Shown: positions 1-9,121 of the stretch, piece after piece
How positions within the stretch are numbered: position 1 is the stretch's first letter
Layout: every line of letters starts with the position of its first letter
Source of the DNA: Candidatus Competibacteraceae bacterium
Lineage (GTDB): Bacteria; Pseudomonadota; Gammaproteobacteria; Competibacterales; Competibacteraceae
Reading direction: 5' to 3'
Assembly (NCBI GenBank): GCA_003989085.1
Contig: RXIV01000006.1
Location: forward strand, 124,001 to 188,000
Length of the DNA stretch: 64,000 nt
The notes under the pieces: model-generated
What the model was told of the DNA's origin: nothing
The model's input: the letters and a program-made list of their open reading frames with translations, nothing else
Database searches by the model: none
Translations under genes and position numbers: made by a program

Positions 1-2
1 AA

Positions 3-731
3 CATGATTTTGATAAGAGTCCATATATAATTACCGCAGAAAAAATAAAGGTTGCAACCGCCGGCTTTAAGACAACCAATCAAAGAGAAGTCCGAGTTTT
101 GTGCAAACAGGACTCGAGAGAAGACAGGCCACAAATATTCATCAATAATAATCTCTTCATCTTGCCAATCAGGAATGGCGTCTATGCAATTCTGAAAGGC
201 GAAGGCTATGTCGATATTCCAGAGATTCAATCAGGAATAACGCATTATAAATCAAAACTGGACTTTACTCTGGACACATCCATTGTAGGTAATTCTGAAA
301 TGCAGCACCTGGATTTTGCCTACGCGTCCAGTTTAATTCGTTCATTTTTAAATGATGAAAGTCTGGTGTTAACTATTCGCGGAAGAAAATATACGCCAAA
401 ATTTGAATTGATTGTAGGCCATCATAAAATCGTGGTGGAAAGCGTTCAAACTGAAGTGGATGCAGGATATGAAGGAAAGGAGCAGGTTGTACTAATTGAA
501 GCGAAAAACTCCGCGAGCAAGAACACCATTATCAGACAACTTTACTACCCATTTCGGCAGTGGCAGCTTCATACGCAAAAGAAAGTTAAAATTCTTTTCT
601 TTGAAAAACAGGGTCGATATTATTCATTATTCGAGTTTGAATTCACTGATGAAATGAATTACAACAGCATTACATTGATAAAAAGCGAAAAATTTGAAAT
701 TCTTCATTCAAGAACCACAGTAACAAACTGA
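3..731 (+). CDS. PD-(D/E)XK restriction-endonuclease-like protein, 3' part
   Basis: The reading frame is open from the left edge, so the N-terminus lies outside the window; a TTG at 99 is only an internal possibility. About 240 residues remain. Near the middle an Asp in EVDAGYEGKEQ is followed by VVLIEAKN, which gives the D-x(n)-E-x-K signature of PD-(D/E)XK nucleases, and then by IIRQLYYPFRQW. I recall this arrangement from type II restriction-like proteins (DUF6997-like), but I could not run a search. The stretch is clearly AT-rich with many AAA/AAT/ATT codons, unlike the GC-rich genes that follow, which suggests horizontal acquisition. A partner methyltransferase, if present, would lie to the left of the window. 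The fold assignment is moderately supported; the DNA target is unknown. Confidence 0.6.
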   Translation, partial: HDFDKSPYIITAEKIKVATAGFKTTNQREVRVLCKQDSREDRPQIFINNNLFILPIRNGVYAILKGEGYVDIPEIQSGITHYKSKLDFTLDTSIVGNSEMQHLDFAYASSLIRSFLNDESLVLTIRGRKYTPKFELIVGHHKIVVESVQTEVDAGYEGKEQVVLIEAKNSASKNTIIRQLYYPFRQWQLHTQKKVKILFFEKQGRYYSLFEFEFTDEMNYNSITLIKSEKFEILHSRTTVTN

Positions 732-802
732 AAAATGATTTTGACCATTTTGTCAAACCCTATAGCTCCAAAAAACCTGGTAAATCAGACCGGAGAGAAT
801 GG

Positions 803-2182
803 GTGAGCAAGGCCCGCACCATTCATGTTTGCACCGAATGCGGAGCGCAAGCCAACAAGTGGGCCGGCCAGTGCGGCGACTGCGGGGCGTGGAACACCTT
901 GCAGGAAACCATAGCAGCTCCGGTGGTCAAGAGCGCCAGCAAACCAGCGGGCTACGCCGGCGCAGCGGGCGGTACGGAAATCCGCACCCTGTCCGAAGTG
1001 GACGCCAAAGCCGAATTACGCCAATCCTGCGGCAATGGCGAACTGGATCGAGTGCTGGGTGGCGGCTTGGTCGACGGTTCCGTCACGCTGATCGGCGGCG
1101 ATCCAGGCATCGGCAAATCAACCCTGCTGTTGCAGGTGCTGGCCGAACTGGCGGCCCGCAACCGCACCCTGTACGTCACCGGCGAAGAATCGCCCCAACA
1201 AATTAGCCTGCGCGCCCAACGACTGCAACTGCCCCGCGACCGGTTGCGGCTGCTGGCGGAAATCAATGTCGAGCGGATTCTGGCAGTAGCCGAGACTGAG
1301 CGGCCACAGGTCATGGTGATTGATTCGATCCAAACCGCATTCACCGAGCGGCTGCAATCCGCGCCCGGCTCGGTGGCGCAGGTGCGAGAGAGCGCGGCGC
1401 AACTGGTGCGCTATGCCAAAGCCGGCGGCGCGGCGCTGTTTCTGGTCGGCCATGTCACCAAGGAAGGCGCAATTGCCGGACCACGGGTACTCGAACACAT
1501 GGTCGACACCGTGCTCTATTTCGAGGGCGATTCCGGCGGACGGCTGCGGGTATTACGGGCGATCAAAAATCGCTACGGCCCGGTCAATGAGCTGGGCGTA
1601 TTCGCCATGACCGAGCGCGGCTTGCAGGAAGTCAGCAATCCCTCCTCCATTTTTTTGTCCCGACACGAGACGCCGGTAGCCGGCAGCGTCGTGATGGTGA
1701 CACGAGAAGGCACCCGACCACTGCTGGTCGAGGTGCAGGCGCTGGTCGATGAATGTCACGGCAGCAACCCGCGCCGGGTCACCCTGGGTCTGGAGCAGAA
1801 CCGGCTGGCGATGCTGCTGGCGGTGCTGCACCGACATGGCGGCGTGGCGATGTATGACCAGGATGTCTACGTCAACGCGGTGGGCGGGGTGCGGATTAAC
1901 GAGACCGCCGCCGATTTAGCGGTCTTGCTGGCGGCGTTATCCAGCTTTCGCAACCGGCCCTTGCCGACCGATTTGGTAGTGTTCGGCGAAGTCGGCCTGG
2001 CCGGGGAAATCCGTCCGGTGCCCAATGGCGAGGAGCGGTTACGGGAAGCGGCCAAGCACGGCTTCAAACAGGCCATCGTCCCCCGCGCCAACCTGCCTCG
2101 GCGCGGCGGGCGGGTGGAAGGTCTGGAAGTGCGCGGCGTCACCCGACTGGATCAAGTCATGGGCAACATCGCCGACGGCTGA
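803..2182 (+). CDS. radA: DNA repair protein RadA
   Basis: RadA (Sms) is a RecA-like ATPase that drives branch migration and processes recombination intermediates. The 459-residue product has the full domain order: an N-terminal four-Cys zinc finger (CTEC near residue 10, CGDC near 24), a RecA core with Walker A GGDPGIGKST near residue 93, the RadA-specific KNRYG motif near 254, and a C-terminal Lon-protease-like domain. The start is taken as GTG 803, because it places the zinc finger at the N-terminus and has GGAGAG upstream; an ATG at 799 is in another frame. It stands just before the cobalamin genes on the same strand. Length and motifs are typical. Confidence 0.96.
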   Translation: MSKARTIHVCTECGAQANKWAGQCGDCGAWNTLQETIAAPVVKSASKPAGYAGAAGGTEIRTLSEVDAKAELRQSCGNGELDRVLGGGLVDGSVTLIGGDPGIGKSTLLLQVLAELAARNRTLYVTGEESPQQISLRAQRLQLPRDRLRLLAEINVERILAVAETERPQVMVIDSIQTAFTERLQSAPGSVAQVRESAAQLVRYAKAGGAALFLVGHVTKEGAIAGPRVLEHMVDTVLYFEGDSGGRLRVLRAIKNRYGPVNELGVFAMTERGLQEVSNPSSIFLSRHETPVAGSVVMVTREGTRPLLVEVQALVDECHGSNPRRVTLGLEQNRLAMLLAVLHRHGGVAMYDQDVYVNAVGGVRINETAADLAVLLAALSSFRNRPLPTDLVVFGEVGLAGEIRPVPNGEERLREAAKHGFKQAIVPRANLPRRGGRVEGLEVRGVTRLDQVMGNIADG

Positions 2183-2233
2183 CCGGATGCTACGTCCATT
2201 AGGATGTTTAGCTTGATTTTTGTGAGCTTAGCT

Positions 2234-2752
2234 ATGAAAGAACTGATTCTCGGCGGCGCCCGATCCGGCAAAAGCGCCTTCGCCCAACGGCAGGCGGTCG
2301 CCAGCGACCTGAACGTCATTTACCTCGCCACCGCCGAGGCTGGCGATGCCGAAATGGTGGCGCGCATTAACCGCCACCGTGCGGAGCGGCCCGCGACCTG
2401 GGGTCTGGTGGAAGAACCACTGGCGTTGGCCAGCGCCCTGCGCCGCCATGCCGCCGCCGACTGCTGCCTGCTGGTCGATTGTCTGACCTTGTGGCTGAGC
2501 AACCTGCTGGCTGCCGGCGATGATCGGCTGGCTACAGAAAGCCACGATCTGTTACTCACCCTGCCGACGTTGCCCGGCCATATCCTGCTGGTCAGCAACG
2601 AAGTCGGCCAAGGCATCGTTCCCGCTAACCCGCTGGCCCGGCGTTTCCGCGATGAGGCCGGCTGGCTGCATCAGGCGGTAGCCCGCTGCTGTGACCGGAT
2701 GACCTTCGTGATCGCCGGTCTCCCTCTCACCCTCAAGGATTTTCCCGCATGA
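2234..2752 (+). CDS. cobU: Adenosylcobinamide kinase / guanylyltransferase CobU
   Basis: CobU phosphorylates adenosylcobinamide and transfers GMP to it, giving adenosylcobinamide-GDP for nucleotide-loop assembly. The protein opens with the P-loop GGARSGKS directly after MKELIL, which fixes the start at ATG 2234; an in-frame ATG at 2204 would add ten atypical hydrophobic residues. [11 protein letters not shown] and [21 protein letters not shown] are conserved CobU segments. At about 172 residues the length is normal. The stop overlaps the cobT start in an ATGA tetranucleotide, so translation is probably coupled. It is the first gene of cobU-cobT-cobC-cobS. No cobalamin riboswitch is visible in the roughly 50 nt upstream. 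Confidence 0.94.
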   Translation: MKELILGGARSGKSAFAQRQAVASDLNVIYLATAEAGDAEMVARINRHRAERPATWGLVEEPLALASALRRHAAADCCLLVDCLTLWLSNLLAAGDDRLATESHDLLLTLPTLPGHILLVSNEVGQGIVPANPLARRFRDEAGWLHQAVARCCDRMTFVIAGLPLTLKDFPA

Positions 2753-3792
2753 CCCGCCATTGGTTCGATGATCCTATTCCCGCCCCGGACGCCACAGTGC
2801 TGGCCGCCGCCCGCGCCCGGCAACTGCAACTGACCAAGCCGCCCGGCTCACTGGGCCGGCTGGAAGAATTGGGCATCACGCTGGCCGCGATGCAGGGCCG
2901 GCAACAACCCCAACTGGACAAAGTCTGGATCAGCGTCTTCGCCGCTGATCATGGCGTAGTCGCTGAAGGCGTTTCGGCATTTCCGCAAGTTGTGACCGCT
3001 GAGATGGTTCGCAATTTCGCACGCGGCGGGGCGGCCATTAGCGTCCTGGCCCAAGAGTGGGACGCCCGGTTGGAAGTAGTGAATGTCGGCACCGTCGCAC
3101 CGATGGAGGATTTACCGGGAGTGCTGGATGCCCGCATTGGGCCGGGAACCGCTAACTTTGTCCACGAAGCGGCCATGAGTGTTGAGCAATTACATGACGC
3201 GCTGGCGGTCGGGTGCGAGGCGGCCGATCGGGCAGCGATTGGCGGCGCTCATTTGTTTATTGGCGGGGAAATGGGCATCGGCAACACCACCAGCGCGGCC
3301 GCTGTTGCCTGTTCGCTGCTGAGTCTGCCCGCCGCACAGTTGGCTGGCCCCGGCACCGGGCTGGGTGCGGATGGCGTCGCGCACAAAGCCTTTGTCATCG
3401 AACGAGCGCTGGCCAAACAACGCAGCGATCAGCCATTGACCGCGCTACAGCGGCTGGGTGGCTTCGAGATCGCTGCCTTGACCGGGGCTTATCTGCGCTG
3501 CGCCCAGTTGAACCTGCCCGCGCTGGTGGATGGCTTCATCACCACCGCAGCGGCATTGGTCGCGGTGCGCTTTCGCCCGGAACTGGTGGACTGGCTGTTC
3601 TACTCGCACTGCTCGGCGGAACCCGGTCACCACCGATTGTTGCAGGCGCTGGAAGCGAGACCGTTGCTGGATTTAGGGATGCGGTTGGGAGAGGGCAGTG
3701 GCGCGGCGGTGGCGATGCCGTTATTGCGCGCCGCCGCTGCCCTGCACGCCCGGATGGCAACCTTCGCTGAAGCTGGAGTTTCGCAGGCATGA
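2749..3792 (+). CDS. cobT: Nicotinate-nucleotide:dimethylbenzimidazole phosphoribosyltransferase CobT
   Basis: CobT makes alpha-ribazole-5'-phosphate from nicotinate mononucleotide and dimethylbenzimidazole, supplying the lower ligand of cobalamin. The 347-residue length is standard. [13 protein letters not shown] near residue 25, FAADHGV near 64, GEMGIGNTT near 173 and the C-terminal LGEGSGAA are family hallmarks; the Glu of the last segment is the expected catalytic base. The start overlaps cobU and the stop overlaps cobC, each by ATGA. The arrangement says that this organism can finish cobalamin from cobinamide; corrin-ring genes are not in the window. Confidence 0.96.
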   Translation: MTRHWFDDPIPAPDATVLAAARARQLQLTKPPGSLGRLEELGITLAAMQGRQQPQLDKVWISVFAADHGVVAEGVSAFPQVVTAEMVRNFARGGAAISVLAQEWDARLEVVNVGTVAPMEDLPGVLDARIGPGTANFVHEAAMSVEQLHDALAVGCEAADRAAIGGAHLFIGGEMGIGNTTSAAAVACSLLSLPAAQLAGPGTGLGADGVAHKAFVIERALAKQRSDQPLTALQRLGGFEIAALTGAYLRCAQLNLPALVDGFITTAAALVAVRFRPELVDWLFYSHCSAEPGHHRLLQALEARPLLDLGMRLGEGSGAAVAMPLLRAAAALHARMATFAEAGVSQA

Positions 3793-4394
3793 ACGATTTC
3801 ACCATCATCGATCTACTGCGGCATGGCGAGCCGGACGGCGGGCAGAAATTCCGGGGAGCGGTAGACGATCCGCTCAGTCCACACGGTTGGGAACAAATGC
3901 GGAGCGCAGTCGGCGACTGCCGCGATTGGGCAGCGATCATTAGTTCGCCGCTGATTCGCTGTGCCGCCTTTGCCCGCGACCTGGCCGAGCGGCTGGAACG
4001 ACCACTGGAGATTGCGCCGGGTTTCACCGAGATCAGCTTCGGGGTCTGGGAAGGACGCAGCGTCGCCGAGGTTCACGCCACCGATCCGATAGCCTTGGGG
4101 CAATTCTGGCGTGATCCGGTGGCCCATCCGATCCCCGGTGGTGAACCGGTGGCCGATTTCGACCAGCGGATCAGCGCAGCCTGGGCGGCGTTGCTGACGC
4201 GTTATCACGGTCAGCATGTATTGCTCGTCGCGCACGGCGGCACGATTCGGATGGTGCTGCGCCAGGTGCTGGAGATGCCTTTGCACCGCATCTGGCGGAT
4301 CGAAGCGCCATTTGCATCACTGACCCGGCTGCGGGTGCATTGCGATCCGGGGTCCGAACCGCACCTGGTGTTTCACAACGGCCGCCTGGAATGA
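3789..4394 (+). CDS. cobC: Alpha-ribazole phosphatase, histidine phosphatase family (CobC-like)
   Basis: The product (201 residues) is a phosphoglycerate-mutase-type histidine phosphatase. LLRHGEP at residues 9-15 carries the phospho-accepting His, and [13 protein letters not shown] near residue 145 carries the second active-site His. Members of this family in cob operons remove the phosphate from alpha-ribazole-5'-phosphate or from adenosylcobalamin phosphate. The function here is inferred from its position between cobT and cobS, with four-base overlaps on both sides. Family membership is certain; substrate is very likely but rests on context. Confidence 0.88.
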   Translation: MNDFTIIDLLRHGEPDGGQKFRGAVDDPLSPHGWEQMRSAVGDCRDWAAIISSPLIRCAAFARDLAERLERPLEIAPGFTEISFGVWEGRSVAEVHATDPIALGQFWRDPVAHPIPGGEPVADFDQRISAAWAALLTRYHGQHVLLVAHGGTIRMVLRQVLEMPLHRIWRIEAPFASLTRLRVHCDPGSEPHLVFHNGRLE

Positions 4395-5128
4395 TTCGCG
4401 CTTTCATCCTGGCTCTGCAACTGCTGACCCGGCTACCGGTTCCATCGTTGGGTGCGCCGCCGCAACCGCAGCAGATGGGCCAGTCCACATTATTTTTTCC
4501 GGTCGTGGGTTTACTGATCGGCGCACTGCTGGCCGGAGTCCATCTCGCCCTGCAAGGTATTGCTCCGGGCGTGCTGGCCGCTTTGATTCTGACAGTTTGG
4601 GTGCTCATCACCGGCGGGCTGCATCTGGACGGGCTGGCCGACACCGCCGATGCCTGGGTGGGCGGTCAGGGCGACCGGGATCGGACTTTGGCGATCATGA
4701 AAGACCCCCGCAGCGGTCCCATTGCTATTGCGGTTATTGTGTTGTTGTTGCTCAATAAATTCGCCGCGTTGCAGGCGCTCTCAGCCGATGCGGCCTGCGC
4801 CGCACTGTTGCTGGTCCCGGCGCTGGGTCGGGCAGTCATCGTTGCGCTGCTGCTGACGACGCCTTATGTCCGCCCCGCCGGTCTCGGTGCTCCTTATGCC
4901 GCCTATCTGCCACGGCAGTGGTGTGGTCTGCTGCTGGCGCTGCTCGCTGCGACTACTGTAGTGGTTTCAGGCTGGGCCGGCACCGGCGTACTGGTCGGGC
5001 TGGGGATTGGTGTTATCGGCCTGCGCCAAGCACTGATGCAACGGTTGGGCGGCATAACTGGCGATACCCTCGGTGCCGCTTGTGAACTGACTGAAATGGC
5101 CGCGCTCTTGGTGCTGGCGCTGGCTTGA
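4391..5128 (+). CDS. cobS: Adenosylcobinamide-GDP ribazoletransferase (cobalamin synthase) CobS
   Basis: CobS is an inner-membrane enzyme that joins adenosylcobinamide-GDP with alpha-ribazole or its phosphate. The start at ATG 4391 overlaps the cobC stop and gives a 245-residue protein beginning [18 protein letters not shown], the usual CobS N-terminus. GGLHLDGLADTADAW near residue 76 is the conserved acidic metal-binding motif. It is followed by DRTLAIMKDPRSGPIA, and the C-terminal half has several hydrophobic membrane segments and GGITGDTLGAACELTE. It ends the cob gene set; no further gene follows on this strand for several kb. Confidence 0.95.
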   Translation: MIRAFILALQLLTRLPVPSLGAPPQPQQMGQSTLFFPVVGLLIGALLAGVHLALQGIAPGVLAALILTVWVLITGGLHLDGLADTADAWVGGQGDRDRTLAIMKDPRSGPIAIAVIVLLLLNKFAALQALSADAACAALLLVPALGRAVIVALLLTTPYVRPAGLGAPYAAYLPRQWCGLLLALLAATTVVVSGWAGTGVLVGLGIGVIGLRQALMQRLGGITGDTLGAACELTEMAALLVLALA

Positions 5129-5588
5129 ATACAGCCGCCAGTTCGCATCCATCGGCATCACGCCAAGCAGACTCAGGATCATGCAAAAAAACCTGACACG
5201 CCGATCGCAAAGCCGGCATAAAGCTGACCTCGAAGGCGTCGAGTCAGTTTGACGCCTTGATAAAGTGGGTGGTGCAGGGCTGATCGCGTCAGGTGAGGAC
5301 TGCTGACTTGTAAAACTATAGAGGCAGTACATCCAGCGGCAACAGGGTGTACTTGCGCAAAGCGATGCAGGCCGCATCTTCCTCTCTGCTCAGCGTCGTT
5401 GAATGAACGTCCTTCGGTCCCATCGGCGCATCCTGCATCGGCCAGTTCATTCAGGCTCTTTTGACTATGTTGTATCGTTCGACGCACCGCCTCTGTCGTT
5501 CGGGCGCATCTGTGTAATACCTATTGTCCCATAACCTGTCCCTCCATAGCGGGTCATATTCTACACAGCACACCGTGGGACTAAACAT
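5129..5588. other. 460-bp gap with no convincing gene
   Basis: This gap lies between the convergent cobS and GH94 genes. Short minus-strand open frames exist (for example 5179-5487), but they lack a clear ribosome-binding site, a signal peptide or any recognisable motif. I see no tRNA, no long inverted repeat and no clear rho-independent terminator. It may hold decayed sequence; I cannot assign it. Confidence 0.4.
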
Positions 5589-8500
5589 CTAGCAAATCGT
5601 AGGCGCCTTCCCGTTTGCCGCCCCCAGCCGGATCACGACCTGATGAACCCGACCATCCCGGAACAGGGGAATGCAGGCTACGCCCTTTTCAATCACGCCC
5701 GGTAAGTCATCGATCTCTACCGCGATTACCTGTTCGGCGCTGCCAGCGGGATTCTGCGCCGCAATGTCATAAACCGCGTCGTGGCCTGCTAACCGGTAGC
5801 GCAAGCGAAAGCCCGGCCAGTGATCGGGAATGCACGGGCGCAGCCGCAGGATGTGATCTTCGACCACTTCCAGACCGAGAATAGATTCCAACGCCACCCG
5901 CAACATCCAGCCAGATGCTCCGGTATAGCCGCTCCAGCCGCCGCGCCCGATATGCGGGGTTGCGCCGTAGACATCGGCGGCGACCATGAACGGTTCCAGC
6001 CGGTAGAGGGCCGCTGCCTCCGGGGTCAAGGCGTGATGGATTGGATTGAGCATTGTCAGCAGCTTTAGCGCCCGGTCGCGCCGGCCCAGCGCCACCAGCG
6101 CCCGCACCACCCACAATGCGGCATGCGTGTACTGGCCGCCGTTCTCCCGCACTCCGGCGACATAGCCCTTGATATAACCCGGATCATGCGGCGTATCGGC
6201 GAATGGTGGGGTCAGCAGCCGGATCAATCCATCCGTTTCCGAAATCAGACGCCGTTCGACCGCATCCAGCGCCGCTTCGGCCCGGCCCCACGGCGCGGCC
6301 TTGGCAAGCACTGCCCAGGCTTGGACCAAGGCATCAATCTGACCTTCATCACCTGCGGCGGAGCCGAGTATCGTCCCGTCGTCATACCAGGCCCGTCGAT
6401 ACCAATCACCATCCCAACCCTGCTGATTCAACGCCTCGACCAGATCGCGGCGGAACGTAGCGTAGCGCCGGGTGCGATTATGGTCGCCGTGCTGGCCGCA
6501 GACCGGGATGAACTCGCCGAGCGTCGCGTACAGGAAAAACCCCAGCCAGACGCTTTCGCCACGCCCCTCGCGCCCGACCCGGTTCATTCCGTCGTTCCAG
6601 TCGCCAGTTCCTATCAGCGGCAGACCGTGAACGCCTTGCGTCAACGAACAATCCAGCGCCCGGCAACAGTGCTCATACAAACTGGCGGTCTCGCCGGAAT
6701 TTTCCGGGGTCAGGAACGCTTCGTCTTCACCAGATTTCAGTGGCCGCGCTTGCAGAAACGGCACGGGTTCGCCGAACAGGCTCCATTCCCCAGTCACGCG
6801 GGCATAGAATGCAGCCAGGTAAGGCAGCCAGAGCAGATCATCGCTGCACCGGCTGCGAATCCCGCGCCCGCCGGGCGGATGCCACCAGTGGAGCACGTCG
6901 CCTTCAACAAATTGATGGGCGGCGTGCAGCAACAGTTGTTGGCGGGCGAGTTGCGGGTCGTGGTAAATCAGTGCGGCGGCGTCCTGCAACTGATCGCGGA
7001 AGCCGAACGCCCCGCCCGATTGGTAGAACGCTGAGCGGCCCCACAACCGGCAACTGAGGGTTTGGTAGGCCAGCCAACCATTGACCATCAGATCCAACGC
7101 CGGGTCTGGCGTCTCGATCTGCACGGCGTCTAGCCAATCCCGCCAGAATGCCCGAACCTGAGTCAACGCTGCTTCAATGGCGCCGTCTTCACGATAACGG
7201 TGGATCAGCCGCCGCGCCTCGTCCCGATCCGCTGCTTCGCCGAGCAAAAAGGCGTAGTCGACTGACTCGCCCGGTTCCAGGGTCAAGGTCACTTGTAATG
7301 CGAAGCAGGGATCGAGCTTTGCGCCAGTCCGGCCACTCAGCGCCTCACGGGATAGCGCTGCTGGTCGCGCCGGGCCGCCGTGTTGACCAATGAACTCGGT
7401 GCGGTCGCCGGTGATGTGAACCGGAATGCTATCGGTTGGCGAGCCGGCGGCGAACGCAATCCGCCCAGCAAATTCGCCGTTGCCGTTCTCGGCCAGCAAC
7501 GCACCCGTTGCAGCGTCCAGTTCGATGGTCAGTTCCGCTGAATGGTCACCCGGCAACACGCCCAGCACCAGGCGGGTATAGCTGAACAGCGCCAGTCGGC
7601 GGGGCTGGTCACTGAAATTGCGCAGTCGAATCCGGGTAATTTTGACCGGGTCTTCACGTGGGACGAACAGCCAAACCTCCTGTTCCAAGCCCTGACTGAG
7701 CGAGCGATAGTAGCTGTAGCCAAAGCCGTGTCGGATTTCATAAGCGACCGGCTGGGGCATCGGGCCAGGCAGCACCGACCAGCTTGTGCCGTCCGCTTCA
7801 TCGCGCAGATACAGCGCTTCGCCGTGCGGATCCAGCACCGGATCGTTGAACCACGGGGTCAGGCGGTTTTCGCGGCTGTTCTGGCTCCAGGTATAACCTG
7901 CGCCGGTCTCGCTGCTGAGGAATCCGAATTGCGGATTGGCGATGATGTTGACCCAAGGCTGCGGGGGCAATTTCAGCCGACCGTCGGCGTTCGGTTCAAG
8001 GCGAATCACATACTCGTCGCCAGTGGCGTTGAACCCACCCAAGCCGTTCCAAAACTGGAATGAATTTTTCTCCTGCTCGGGGAATCCTTCCGGCTGGGCC
8101 TCCCCCTTTTGAAAAAGGGGGGCAGGGGGGATTTTGGCAAAGCGTGAGGGGGCTGTTAGCGGCGGAGAGTCCACCTGACGACTCGCTGCCGCTTGGAACG
8201 CCTCGTCAACTTTGGTGACTGTTTGATACGCTGTCGCCAGATCCAGCGCGATTTCCCGTTCCGAAGCTGCACCGAGCAGGAAGGTGAATTGCGCTGTGTT
8301 GCCTGCCGCCAGTTCGACCACCCGCCGCAAACTGATGATGGGATCGAGGACATTGCCGACCGTGCCGGACAGCGGTTCCGATTCCACCAGTGCCCGTGGC
8401 GCAGTCAGCGAGTAGCTCCGGCCAATGAAGCGAGCACGGTCGGTTTCGTACTGGACGCCCTCTCCTTTTACGAAAGGGTGGGCCGGGAGGATTGCGCCAA

Positions 8501-9053
8501 CCAGCGCATGAATCAGCCAGCAGGGCAGTTCTTCGGGGCTGCGCGCCCGTCGCCGGGCCAGCAAGGCCGGCGGTTCCACTGCCCACTCGGTTTGAATAAA
8601 CAGCTTGGAGAAGGCCGGATGCGCAGCATCAGCGACCCAATGATTCAGAACCACCTCGGCGTAGCTGGTCAGCTCGATCCGCCGGGGCTGGTCACTGGTG
8701 TTGCGAAGCGTAATCCGCCGCAGTTCCAGATCGGCCTCCGGGGCGACGCAAATATCCAGTCGGGTTTCAATCCCCTGATCCAGCCGGTTAAATTCAGCAA
8801 GGCCGCCGTAAAACCGGCTTTCCTGACCTTCCGTTGATTGGCCGAATGACCAGAATGCGCCGTTATCGAGATCGCGCAAATACAGCAGGAAACCGCCGCC
8901 GCCTTCCAGCGTATCCGCCGTCCAGCGGGTTAGAGCCAGCTCGTTCCAAGCGGAATAACCGGCGCCGGCAGGAGTGAGGAACGTAGCGTAACGGCTGCCG
9001 GCAAGCACATAGCCACCAGCCGCTTGAGCATGTTGGGCGAAATCAACAGACAT
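5589..9053 (-). CDS. GH94 family phosphorylase (NdvB C-terminal / beta-1,2-oligoglucan phosphorylase-like)
   Basis: This 1154-residue protein belongs to the GT36/GH94 inverting phosphorylases, which cleave beta-glucosides with phosphate. Two beta-sandwich domains come first (about residues 1-270 and 335-620; both contain the similar segment LRNxSDQPRR), then the helical barrel with GTGDWNDGMNRVG, whose Asp is the expected general acid, and a C-terminal cap. Two sandwiches in a free-standing protein resemble the C-terminal part of cyclic beta-1,2-glucan synthase or 1,2-beta-oligoglucan phosphorylase; the glycosyltransferase part of the synthase is absent. The substrate is therefore inferred. 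Two copies of a small repeat are translated within it (near residues 188-200 and 305-318). It follows gltX on the same strand. Confidence 0.85.
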   Translation of the reverse strand: MSVDFAQHAQAAGGYVLAGSRYATFLTPAGAGYSAWNELALTRWTADTLEGGGGFLLYLRDLDNGAFWSFGQSTEGQESRFYGGLAEFNRLDQGIETRLDICVAPEADLELRRITLRNTSDQPRRIELTSYAEVVLNHWVADAAHPAFSKLFIQTEWAVEPPALLARRRARSPEELPCWLIHALVGAILPAHPFVKGEGVQYETDRARFIGRSYSLTAPRALVESEPLSGTVGNVLDPIISLRRVVELAAGNTAQFTFLLGAASEREIALDLATAYQTVTKVDEAFQAAASRQVDSPPLTAPSRFAKIPPAPLFQKGEAQPEGFPEQEKNSFQFWNGLGGFNATGDEYVIRLEPNADGRLKLPPQPWVNIIANPQFGFLSSETGAGYTWSQNSRENRLTPWFNDPVLDPHGEALYLRDEADGTSWSVLPGPMPQPVAYEIRHGFGYSYYRSLSQGLEQEVWLFVPREDPVKITRIRLRNFSDQPRRLALFSYTRLVLGVLPGDHSAELTIELDAATGALLAENGNGEFAGRIAFAAGSPTDSIPVHITGDRTEFIGQHGGPARPAALSREALSGRTGAKLDPCFALQVTLTLEPGESVDYAFLLGEAADRDEARRLIHRYREDGAIEAALTQVRAFWRDWLDAVQIETPDPALDLMVNGWLAYQTLSCRLWGRSAFYQSGGAFGFRDQLQDAAALIYHDPQLARQQLLLHAAHQFVEGDVLHWWHPPGGRGIRSRCSDDLLWLPYLAAFYARVTGEWSLFGEPVPFLQARPLKSGEDEAFLTPENSGETASLYEHCCRALDCSLTQGVHGLPLIGTGDWNDGMNRVGREGRGESVWLGFFLYATLGEFIPVCGQHGDHNRTRRYATFRRDLVEALNQQGWDGDWYRRAWYDDGTILGSAAGDEGQIDALVQAWAVLAKAAPWGRAEAALDAVERRLISETDGLIRLLTPPFADTPHDPGYIKGYVAGVRENGGQYTHAALWVVRALVALGRRDRALKLLTMLNPIHHALTPEAAALYRLEPFMVAADVYGATPHIGRGGWSGYTGASGWMLRVALESILGLEVVEDHILRLRPCIPDHWPGFRLRYRLAGHDAVYDIAAQNPAGSAEQVIAVEIDDLPGVIEKGVACIPLFRDGRVHQVVIRLGAANGKAPTIC
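8101..8138 (-). repeat. Small repeat translated in GH94 gene, copy 1
   Basis: The minus strand reads as C-rich CCCCCCTGCCCCCC, then TTTTTCAAAAGGGGGA, and is translated as KIPPAPLFQKGE. The element lies in the linker between the two sandwich domains. It keeps the reading frame and resembles a copy at 8461-8498 in the same gene, with about 70 percent identity by eye. Peptides of the PPAPLFQKG type are known to me as translations of dispersed genomic repeats. Confidence 0.7.
8461..8498 (-). repeat. Small repeat translated in GH94 gene, copy 2
   Basis: This copy is diverged from the one at 8101-8138 but has the same orientation and reading phase. It is translated as ILPAHPFVKGEG and falls just before the conserved segment VQYETDRARFIGR of the first sandwich domain. 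Divergence suggests that it is the older insertion. Confidence 0.6.
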
Positions 9054-9121
9054 GGCGAAGCTCCGGGCAGGTTATGGTCGTTCTTTGAATAGTGTAGCCG
9101 GGCTGCGCCAAGGTTCCGGGT

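Noticed and set aside
2183..2233. Cobalamin riboswitch ahead of cobU
   Set aside because: The gap after radA is only about 50 nt and has no B12-box-like sequence.
5179..5487. A 102-residue minus-strand gene in the cobS-GH94 gap
   Set aside because: No ribosome-binding site, motif or plausible composition; overlapping frames in the same place are equally long.
6123..7034. Long plus-strand open frame inside the GH94 gene
   Set aside because: It is antisense to a well-supported gene and has no recognisable protein features.
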